The notes under the pieces are model-generated. The model worked only from the letters and a program-made list of their open reading frames with translations, was not told the DNA's origin and did not search any database. A stretch of 43,514 nucleotides of DNA from Didymodactylos carnosus (lineage: Eukaryota > Rotifera > Eurotatoria > Philodinida > Philodinidae), in assembly GCA_905250885.1 (NCBI GenBank), contig CAJNOQ010000679.1, positions 1 through 43,514 of the forward strand, written 5' to 3'. A program made the position numbers and the translations under genes. Numbering within the stretch: position 1 is the stretch's first letter; each line of letters starts with the position of its first letter. This document shows, one piece after another, positions 19,901 to 31,900 of the stretch.

Positions 19901-22900
19901 GATACTGTATACAACTGTTCTCCCTATATGATGTATGTATATATTTTATCTTTCTCTGTATACCAATTACCAGATTCTATCAATATTTTTCCTGAAAAAA
20001 TGTGCGCTCTAGTAAGAGACAAAATGAAATTTATCCGTTATTTTTGTTTACTTCTTTAAACAAACCACACATTTACAACCACACATTTACTTGTCCATTG
20101 TGTTCCAATAAAATCTGAAGGGCACGGACTATTTGCATCAATGTGTGGTGGAGTCCTAACCTCAAAGGTGCACAAAGAAAACTATCAAGTTCAAAGAATC
20201 GCGTGAAAGTCATGTACATCCCGAAAGATTGATACAATGTAAAAGGATGCTAAATTATTGTTGTAATGGTGCAAAACTTCTAAAAGAAACATTAAAGTTT
20301 GTCTTACATTTAACAGTACTATCATGTGTTGCAGACAACAAAAGAGTATAGAGCTAAATACACTAGCGATTAGCTTAGTTTTGAGTGAAGGAAGTATTGC
20401 TAAGAAATTAAGAATGATTACTAACAGACATTTCCAATGATTTCTGAGACTGATCAATCACGTTCCGGTTCGCTTCTAAGACTTTCAGGAAAAATACTAT
20501 CATCTGGGATGAGATGTGGTAATTGCATAAAATTATTAAATACGGTTTGGGAATTCGAATCTATCTATGATAGTAAAAGTTCATTGCGCTTTCATCGAGT
20601 ATCAATCTTGCCTTCGAATGACTGATGATGTATACTACATTCAGATGACAATTTAAACTTGATCGCTCTCTACATTTATGCCGTTAGATCCCGACTTTAT
20701 TGAAATCATTGATCTCTATCGGATATTAGTAGAAAAGACTCGTATTGTAATCTGAATAGATGGCAACTTACTTTTCGCATAAAAAGCAACATTAACTGAT
20801 CCTTCTTGTTTGATCTCCTATTATTACTAGTACTTTTTCAATTAAAACAGAGTAGAAAGTGGAAACTCTGTTATTTTACGATTGTTTTGTATTTCGGAGT
20901 TTTCTTACTACTTCTGCAAAACTCCTTTTCTTTGAATATCACGATTACAATTCTCAGTTGATCACCTTTTTTAGTGACGTGATCTTAGAAATGGTCATTG
21001 AAGTATTGAAATTTGATGCATGAGGGAATAGTACATATATTTTTTGTTTGAAAACATGGAAGAAGAAATGTAAGGTTGGAAGATTAACCGACTATCTGCA
21101 CGTATATGCTTTTTATTGGCCAAGATAATAATAATTTTATTAGTGTGTGATATGCGTATAAGTGACAGTTAAAGAAATGTATTATGAAACTAAATGTACA
21201 TTTTAGCCTTGCCTTTGACCCAACAGACACAGCAAATTCCAGAAAACGTATTATTATATTGTTCCATTCTGTCAAGAATAAAAACTATGCTAAAAGAAAC
21301 AAAAATAGTGCAATATAATCCACTTTTTCCTGTTACTTTTTGTGTTCCGTGTATGATGCAGCTGTTTTGCTGTTGTTTTTTCTTCATGTGTCTTCTCTCA
21401 TCAGTCTACGCTAATGAATATTAAGAAAAAAATCTATGATTATTAAAGATTAGTCATCTCTCGATGGATGTAAGATGAGAAATATTGTATGTATGCACTG
21501 TACAAGAAAATAAATATTCTCTGTATAAATGGGTATATGATCGCAAAACTTCATTTTTCTCTCTCTTTCTCTCTCAACATTTTTTCTATGTTTTTCTCAA
21601 AATACACAATCATAAAGGATAAGCTTAAAATAGTCTTCTGGAAACAATAAAGATATACAAACTAATAGCGGTTATCCTATTGTATATGCTATGGTCTTCT
21701 TTTATTTTCACCAACATCAAGTACGAGATAACGTGTGCTCGAGTACAATCCACAGTATGATTAATAAATTCTATTAATAATATAAAGTTGATACGGTAAG
21801 TTTTGGTTGAAAGCATCTAGAACTTGGATGAGGTACTTAGTGCTAAATAGTTCTAGTTGTCGCAAAAATTAATTTTTGTTTGACTGTTTGCAATAATATA
21901 GATAGTTCTGCTTCATTTATGCCTGCCTACAAATGAATTTCTTCTTTCTTATAAAATGTATGATAGAATGTATTATAATTGCATTCGATACACGTTTCTA
22001 TAATATTGTTTAAGCTTTTAAGATACAGATTATAGATTAAAACATCAAAAAATTTCATTTTTATTCAAATTAGTAGCAACAGTAAATTTCATCCAGTTTT
22101 AGAGTTTTTCAAAATAAAAAAAATTCATTTCAGTTCTTAGTTCATAAATTATAATACTGTTTTAATTCCTAATTTCGAAATAAAGTAACGACAAGTTTAA
22201 CGTTGAATTCGAATTATTCCTTGGTGCTAATTAATACTTTGACAGATATTTAATAAAATGTACCAGTTTGATGATATGTATCTAAATGAGGGGTGATATT
22301 TGATAATTGCCATCCTTTAAAATGCGGACTCTCTTCATCGTTGTTCTTTTGTCAGAATCTGGAATTGTCAGAACTGTTCCATTCTTCCTATGAGTTATTC
22401 ATAGAAGAATGTGTGTATATCCAGTATTTAATTTATAACTGACAACTGTCAACAAAGAAAGAAGGACTATACATATATTGTAATATTTGGGTGTTTATAT
22501 AATACTCTAAACCATGATATTGTTTTTGAGTAGACGCCTACATTTGAAACAAAAATAGATAATAGTTATACTTTCAAGTACACAACAAATAACAAAAGAA
22601 ACCCGAAGGAATCTGCCCACTAAAATAGTTTTTAAAGAAAAATTCTTAAGTATATATATCTATTACTGATGTATTTAGTTGTTATAATCACTTCATCAAC
22701 ATTTTTTCAACAATATATTAAAAGTACATTAAAAGGCCATTGTTTGTAACTATTTATAGACGTACTACGAGCTAAAGTAGGTAAGGATGACGTTTAAAAA
22801 AATGATTAAATGATCAATTTTGAAATGCATATTATATGAGTTCGTTTTCATCACGGTAAACTGTCATTAATGTAGTAGAGATAAGTTTCCTTAAAGATCT

Positions 22901-25900
22901 TTCGTCATATAACAAGTCTATATCACCAACTGACGGAATCACCATTGCTATTCTTTGACTAAAATTGTTTTCTATCTTAACCCTTTGGCTACGAGTGACG
23001 CAGATATGCGTCACAGTAGTTTCTAGGTAAATCAAAACTCATAGGTTTGATTTCGTGGCTGCATTTAGCAGGCAATCTTTCAGGATTAGAAAGGCCATGT
23101 CAAGGACTATGTTATCTCAAAAAATTGTCAAGATCAGACGTGTTTTGGTCGAGTCATGGCGAAAACAATTTTGTACAGGGGACATAATTTTAAGACACTT
23201 TTAGTATTTTGCGTTTCCTGACCTAGAGATTTTATTTAAAAAATTTAAAATATACGCTATCCAATGCAGAATTTTGTGCTCTACATTTTGAAAAAAAAGA
23301 TTTTCATTCACTATCAAACCATAGTTTTTAAATTTGATTTTTGTCGGTAATAGTGAATAATGGTAAGGTTAAAGAAATTCAAAACTTGAGCGCTTTTTAT
23401 TTTTTCGATATTCTGATAGAGCTCGACACGCTGAATCTGTATACGTACGATTTGTTGAGAAAAAGTTGAGTTTTGAGGTCAAAAACGTCAAAAGCGGAAA
23501 AAGCGGAAAAATGTGTGCTTTTAAAAAAAGACCCGTAGCTAAAGGGTTAAATTACCTTTCGATGTTTGATCCTTGGCTTTTGTTTTTCTTATTTGGTTCT
23601 TTTTTCAAATACCTATTTCGAATAACATTTTGAACTGTCTGCTAGATCCTTTTTCGTAAAATAACTACATATTATTAGTTGAATAAGAAAATAGAATCCT
23701 TTTCATCGATAGATTATCATTCTTCTCAATAATGAGCTTACTCTCATACCAATCTCTTTAAGTCATGTGTCAGTGACCCGTTGTAACATCAACCCGAGTA
23801 TCTGTGACACATGGCCATCGACTAGAAGTCAACCCATGTTTTAAATATTTGATAATATCGATCTGTTTAATGACGAAGATGAGAATGTTAAGATTTCACA
23901 TTATTTTCTTTTTGTAACAATTAATGCCAGTGAAGTTTGGTGAAATAAAGGAACACGAATAGTACACCACAACTAGTCCGATTATAGAAGACTGTGCGTA
24001 CGTATAGTATTTTTGGGTTCTACTGGACCGTCTGAAATTTTTTTCAAAGATTAGGACGCTAAACGTATTTTCAGCATGCCAGGAGATCAGTTAGACATTC
24101 TGATAGAAAATTGGATTACTGGACAAAGAAACGGATATGAATACAGTTTTCTAAATATGTTCACTGCGAGAATCTGCAGAGAAAAACAGATTTACAGTAA
24201 TGGCTGAAGACTCATTCACCCATTGTATGTTCAACAATCTGTCGGTCAAAAACAAGTCTTTCCGTATTCTCGTAGATATTGCTGCAAGTAACATCTCTGA
24301 CCTACAGTTGTGGATGCAAAACTACGATTTGAAAAAAGGTACTATCTTTGGATGTTACTGTTAGAGACAGGAAAAAAACAAAGATTTCTTATAAAATCGA
24401 AGACAAACAGACCACTTCATAACAAAAATATCGTTCTACATAACAGTCTAAACAACTGCTTATCGAGGATTAGCAAGATTCTAACTGAAAGATGCTGTGA
24501 AAACTCTAATCAGTCTTACTTCCACGAATTTACTGAAAAAATCGACTACGCATTAACAGAGTGTTGTTTTTAGTTACCGTAATTTGATAATGTTGATTCA
24601 CACCCCATAATTAAGATTTTTAATTTATCCTTTTAGCACTTTCAAGACAACGATCATTCACAAAAAGATCTGCTGGCAATTTAGAAAAACGTTATAGTCA
24701 AGAAGACAAAGATTCATCTTCAAGTAGCGATGATATAAAAACTATGACAGAGGTATGTATGTAAAATAGAATAATGACTCTTTGTATAAAACTACCAGCG
24801 TTTTATATAAAAAAATAATATTTGATAACAGCTACAGAATATCCTACATCCACTAAACTATATTATTAGTAATGTAGAAAAAAATATATTCCTTCATCCT
24901 TGAATGTCAATTTATTGCAATCATCGCATTTTGTCCAACTTCCTGATGGAAATGATAAAAATATAAGAAAAATGATATGGCTTCTTATACTTGTTTGTAT
25001 ACCAAGCACACGTGCCATAAATATTACACTTATTTATAGCATTATGAAAAAATTATAAAAATACTTAGGTTTTCTTTTAGTATAAATATTGTCATGACTT
25101 TACTATCTCAACTACTAAAAGTCCTGATAACAAAGCCTGAGTTTCAGTCCTGAACTAGTAAAGTTTTTCAACTCATAAAACTTCATTTTTATTGCAATGC
25201 ATTTTTAATACGAAAAAAAGTATCAATTTGTTTTGTGAGAACTTACCGGATCAATATAAATTCAGATTCTTAACCATTCCATTCAAATCTTCTGGATGTT
25301 TTTTCCTGTTATCTTTCAACACGTCGTGCAATGGAGTCTGTTAATCTTTTACATACATCACTGATAACATTCAACCAGTAAAAGAAGACTCTCAAGTAAA
25401 ACATCACATGATAGTCTTCTAGGTTCTTGTACAGTTATGTTGCCATCACTCTTTTTGAATACAGTAAAACTAATTGAACTGACTTACCAAGTTTAGCTTA
25501 AAGTTCTCCAGCTGCTGTTCTACTATTTGAACTCAATACTTCAGAATGAGACTAAGCACAAAAGATAGTATATTGATACCCCACATACATGATATTTACT
25601 AAATTAGGTAACTGGAAAAAACATCCAGAAGATATGAATGGAATGGTTAAGAATCTGAATTTAAAAATGATATTGATCCGGTAAGTTCTCACAAAACAAA
25701 TTGATACTTTTTTTCGTATTAAAAATGCATTGCAATAAAAATGAAGTTTTATGAGTTGGAAAACTTTACTAGTTCAGGACTGAAACTCAGGCTTTGTTAT
25801 CAGGACTTTTAGTAGTTGAGATACTAAAGTCATGACAACATTTATACTTAGGGCATACCAAAAGTACGGGCAGTGACACTTTAATACTGTATATTAAGCT

Positions 25901-28900
25901 TCAAGAAATTTTCTTTCTATGCAGTCTGAGAAAAGAATGCTCTATTTTTCTATGCTATTTGAACATACTTCAACTAATATAAGAATAATAAAATTTTGAT
26001 AAGATCTGTTTTGTTCGCATGTGTCACGGTTCCATGAATGCTAGTGAGTATTTGTTGAATAACTTTTGATAGAAACAAGATAGACAGCTGCGGTGTTCAC
26101 CGTTGGATAGAGGAAATGAAGATGCGTCGAGTCATATATTATAGGCTTTTCTAATATTGATTTCTGAAGTATTTTTGTTCAATTTTCTAAGTGTCGGAAA
26201 AATGTTTTTTTTTTATGAAAAAAGGAAAAAGCACAAAAGTGAGCTTTTTTCACAGATTTTGCTGGGAAATTCTATTAGAAGCTCGAATAAAGTGCATATT
26301 ATTTATCTCAACCTTCTGCACTTTGTAGATCTTCGACTAGTGGGTTGAATTTACACTTGATAATTGAAAATTCTGTGTAAACAACTTATCAAATATGTTT
26401 GTTCTTAAAAAGGCCAATTGAAAATCTTATAAGGAACAGATCAAGAAAACCTATAATATATGATTCGATGCGTCTCCATCTCTTCTTTCCAACGGTGAAA
26501 ATCGTAGCTCTCTAGCTTGCTTCTATCAAAAGTTATTCAAAAAATACTTACTCGTATTTTTTCAAAATTAGTATGAATACAATCGGCACATAACCAGCCG
26601 AAATAGGTTTTAAAGATAATTTAACATTGTGATATTAGTTGAAGTACGATCAAATAGCATAGAAAGACAGCTTTTTTTTCTCTATCAGATTATATAGACG
26701 AAAGTTACTTTAAGCCTACTATACGGTATTGAAGTGTCACTGCCCGTACTTTTGGTATATCCTAAGTACTAAAAGAAAACCTAAGTATTTTTATAATTTT
26801 TTCACAATGCTATAAATAAGTGTAATATTTATGGCACGTGTGCTTGATATACAAAACAAGTATAAGAAGCCATATCATTTTTCTTATATTTTTATCATTT
26901 CTATCAGGAAGTTGGACAAAATGCGATGATTACAATAAATTAACATTCAAGGATGATATATTTTTTTCTACATTACTAATAATATAGTTTAGTAGATGTA
27001 GGATATTCTATAACTGTTATCAAATGTTTTTTATATAAAACGCTGATATTTTAATTAATATTTTTAATTTTTTAAATACCTTACCACTTTTAGCTGAAAG
27101 TCCTCCAGCTGCTGTTCTACTTTTTCAACTAAATACTTCAGCATGAGACTAAGCACAAAAGACAGTATATTGATACACGATGATATACATGATGCTTACT
27201 AAATTTAAAACAATGGCTCTTCTATAATAGGCATTTTCTACTGCTGTTTTCTTTGTTCTGTAACTGTTATAACTTTTGTCTAGTAGTCAGTTATGAACAG
27301 ATAATCTCATTCGTTTGCTCTTAGATAGTATTCATCCCGAAGATAAAACCGGCCGATTCAGTTCGATCTGTCTTACTTAATATAAGTAACCTTTGATCAT
27401 ATTTTGTTGTTGATAAATACTTTCGTCCTTATTCGTGTTCGATTTTTGCATGGTAAATTTTGTTATAATTAATATTAGTAACACATGCTGTCGATGCACC
27501 AGTAATTCTTTTATCAATTTTCTGGTTCATTTCGATCATGTTTCGACAACATTTTGATCTGATTTTTCTATTCAATGATATAACACCTCAGTCCATCAGA
27601 GGAAGAAAACGCGATTTTTATCAATACTAAATGAAACGTAAAGAAAACTTTTAGTTACCTGATAACTACATTTTGAGGAAAACTAACTGCTAATAAGCAA
27701 TGAAGCTGGATAGAAAATATTAACAATCTGACAATTTTTCGCTGTACTGTAAATGAACCGAGTTCATTTGTTATGTAGATTGTTTCATATTGAACTTAAA
27801 TTGAGTCATAAGATTTTTATGGTATAAACTTTGAATGGTATTTAAATATAAAAGGATAGTGACTATCAGTATAAATTCTTTTTGTTTTTTAGGAAACGGA
27901 AGTCTATTTTGCTAATTCTGATTATCAGCCATCAGCATCAGATGGTATTGCACTTGTGGAAAATCAATTTGTCGATGTACTCGATAATCATGATCCAGAA
28001 TATTTTCTTGTTCGTACAAAACCAAGAAAAGATGAAAAACCCAAAGTTGGTTGGGTACACTCATGTTTCTTAGAAAAAAAGTCAACCAATATTGGACAGG
28101 TATGAAACGATATTTCTTACTCAGTAAAACAGTGTTGTTGTTGCTGCCGTTATTATATGATGTTTGCAATAAGAAAACAAATTCAGGATAAAGATAAAAT
28201 ATTTTTAGTTACCTTTAAGTATTTATTATTATAAATTATTTTAAATCAACGTTAGAAAAATATCTTCAACGATTATTTTTTGAGATTTCATAATGGACTG
28301 TTGTTGTCACATGTAAAAATTAGAAAAACTAGCTAGGTCTTACTAGTTAGTAAAAATAAGTTATTAAAAATAATACTGTTATACAATTCTGAAGTTTGAT
28401 ATACTTTCTATTCAAATTAACTACAGATTGTGTTTGCTTGAGTTTATACATCTATAAATTTTTCTATGCATCGTAAACTATGAAGAGGAACTGACAGTTA
28501 ACAAATTGCAGATATACAGAGAGTGCGATTCACACTTCATTTGGTTGTAATTAATCTTTGTTAAAAATAAAGCATCAATGAGATATGTACGTCCGATTGA
28601 GAGAGCAGTCTAACATGTCAGATGCCGAGGCCCCGAATTTTGATAAAGAGGACGGCTGCTCCCTTTTAACCACTAATTAACTAATCCTGGTGTTCTTCTA
28701 AACCTGGATCAACGTTACACATTTCTTCACTCTCCTCAAATATACGCTGGATAAAATCTCTGATTACTTTCAGTCAAAGTATGCATTTTATCTTCGATAC
28801 ATGTAGAACTTTGAGGAACAAGAATAATGTGAAAGTTACAGCCACTTAATTGAAGTAATCCGTAAAAAATCTAAAGAAATGGATTAATAAACATCGATAA

Positions 28901-31900
28901 TCTGTGAAAAGATGTAGAAATGTATTTTAGATAGAAATTTATGCACAATAAGCAGAAAATAAATGCCAGAGTTTGTGAAGGTCAGGATTAGGTTCAGAAA
29001 CTGTAAGACGTTATTTAATTTGGATTTATCGAAATTGAACACTCTTCCGCTTTATTATGTTCGCTGGTTCACTTTAAACTCTGCGAGATCAAGGAAAACA
29101 TAATATCTATAGCTAAGCATAGTTTCATCATCGAATAGATTACATGAACTAAGCAGTCAGCAATATTTGTGTAATTTACTGTGTTTATTTTATTTATCCG
29201 AGTATAATAATAACAAAATAGGTATAATATTGTCTTACATCAGGTATCTATATTATTATTGAAGTGGAATATATTAACTGTTGATGAGGAAAAAATACGT
29301 ATGTTTTTAGAAAATATTACCATTTTATTACAGTAAAACGTATTTGTTATTTATATTAGGCGTTATTCTTATCATCGTGCTATTAAATAAACGTTATTTT
29401 TGTATATAATATATAAGATATTTGGAGCCGTTATACCGATGAATTGTAAATAAACAAGTGCAGAGGTAGAGAGAGTGTGAAAAACATGACATATTCTACT
29501 GATGAAAAAGATATTTTCATTTAATCAACTTCTTTTTTTTCTTCTCTTTATGATGTGACAAAGATAATATTACTGTACCTGATATATGTTCTTTATACTT
29601 ACCGAACGTAAAATAGATTACGTAAATAATAGACTATATATCATTATTATTGTTGTCATCATTGATAAAATACTCAAAATAAGTCCGATTGCCACTTTTA
29701 CTTATCATTTTTATAAAAGCGTTGGTTAACTGTTGTTGTTGTTGCTTGTAGTTTACTGTTGCTGATATTTGTTTCTTTCTCTATAAATATTTCTACTATT
29801 GGAAAAAACTAACAACTATAACAGTTCACTATGTTTAATCCAACGGAATTATCTTCGTTTATTTATCCGTCATTAGACGAAGAACAACATCATCATCAAT
29901 CGTTCGAACGTAGTTTATCTGAAATAATACATGAACGTCATCAATCATCTCCAAGTAGCTATTATTTTCAAAGAGAACCAGATTTATATTGTCACTATTG
30001 TCCGTGTAGAAGTTGTCGTTTAAGTCGTTCATTACGTTCATCGTATCTTCATATGTCACGTCGTTCAACATCAACATCATCACATGTACGTGGTGGACGA
30101 CAGCATGATTATTATTCAAGTTCACATTCATTACACGATTCTTATGATGAGAATAATCCGAATAGGGATGATAATAGTTTTTTAAATGAACATAAAGAAT
30201 ATTACAGTGAAAATTATAATACTCACAGAGTACTATCATTCTATAATAGATATCCTACAATAACGACATCATCAACAGCACAATGGCAAAATCAACCGCG
30301 TGAAAGTTCACGTGAAAAAACAATTCGTTTTTCATTGCAGATAAATCGACGAAATACAAGAGAAGTTTATCCAGATGATATTACACCAATACCAAATCGT
30401 TATGAGGAAGCAATCGTAAAGCAACGGTAAGTGTCAAATTGTTAAATTTCAATTTTTTTTCGAATTAGAGAAAAAAACCAAAATTTGATGGTATATTTAT
30501 CCTTTGTTTTTGTTTTTTTTCTTTTCAAAAGATATGTCTTCGCTGATATTGTCGAAAGTGAACGTCAATATGTATCTGATTTAGAAAAAATAATTGAAAT
30601 TTATTTGTCTGAATTAACACGTCAAGGATGTCCGTGGTTTATTAAAGAGAAAAAAGATGTATTATTTAGCAATATTGAAAATATATTCGCATTCCATAAA
30701 GTGTAAGTGTACATAAGTATTTGATTCATGAGCCAAAATAATTGTAACTGAATCACGTTTTTTCCGCTTATGATTATAATTTCTCAGTGAGTTTAGAAGA
30801 TAATATGCTTAAATTCTTATCAAATTTGTTTAATCATGTGTTCGATAATCTCTAAAATTTTGATTAAGTTTAAATGTGTCGAGTTTTATAAGAAAAATAT
30901 CGTCGTTACGTCATCAAGCATTTTACAAATAACTACGTTTTTACAGTTCTATTTTTCCCTTCAAGGATGCACGAGAGTTAGATTAAAATGACCTTATTAC
31001 AATCTCAAAACATTTCTCTATTTAATCATGTGCTCAAAATCTGACAACTATTGCCAAAAATAGAAGAAAAAGCCAAATAAAAACAACTTCTTTTCAAAAC
31101 TTAGACATAAAAGGCGATCGTTACGTGAAATGGTTTTCGAATCTATTTTTTATATTCTATTTCTTCTCTTCTAGTTTATTCTTGACCGACTTAATTAATA
31201 GTACAAATAATCCTACAGAACTCGCTAATACATTTTTAAAACATCAAAATAAATTTGAATTATATACACAATACGCTTATGACAAAACAAAATCGGATCA
31301 TTTATTACAGACTAATTCAAATATACAAGACTATTTTGATGTAAGTAATAAAAACCTTCATTTCTTTATTCATTTGTAAGCATTTATTTTTATTTTGGAT
31401 TTCGTTTTAAAGGATATTAGTAGAAAAATTGGTGGACGTACATTGAATGAACTTCTCAATGAACCTATTCAACGTTTAGAAAAATATAAAGCAATTTTAC
31501 AGGTTTATTGTAAAAATTTGTTTATTATTGAAATTAGACTAATTTAAATCATTTTTGTTTAAGGAACTAATAAAATATACTATACGTATGAAAGAAGATG
31601 CAACAGTATTACAACAAGCATATACAATGATAGCGGCTATAATGAATGAAGCACGAAATAGAGAATCAATTGAATTAATTGATCAATTACCTATAAATAA
31701 TAGTGAATTAGGAGAATTAAAACGTTATGATGCTGTATTAATTAAAGATGAAGATGAAACAAATCGTTTACGTGAACGATTTTTATATTTATTTCGTAAT
31801 AAGATTGTTATATGTCGACGTAAACGAGCTGAAAGTAAATTAGAACCACGTTCATTGGCATATAAAAATTCTTATAATGTACGTAGTCATTTTATTATAA

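Larger units (their letters stand above)
24796..27045. repeat. 2.2-kb palindrome with nested insertion in intron 11
   Basis: The left arm 24796-25312 and right arm 25613-27045 are inverted copies once a 920-bp element (25847-26766) and its TA duplication are removed from the right arm, leaving arms of about 510 bp around a 300-bp loop. Paired words include GCGTTTTATATAAAA, GTCATGAC and CCAGAAGAT. No protein is encoded. A palindrome of this size with arms this similar suggests a fold-back transposon or a recent inverted duplication. Confidence 0.8.

Noticed and set aside
24310..24573. 87-residue plus-strand frame in intron 10, possible hidden exon
   Set aside because: Exons 10 and 11 already join in phase, and the frame lacks domain features and a matching splice pattern.
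29859..30239. 126-residue minus-strand open frame
   Set aside because: It lies antisense to the His/Ser-rich linker exon and arises from its codon bias; no splice or domain support.
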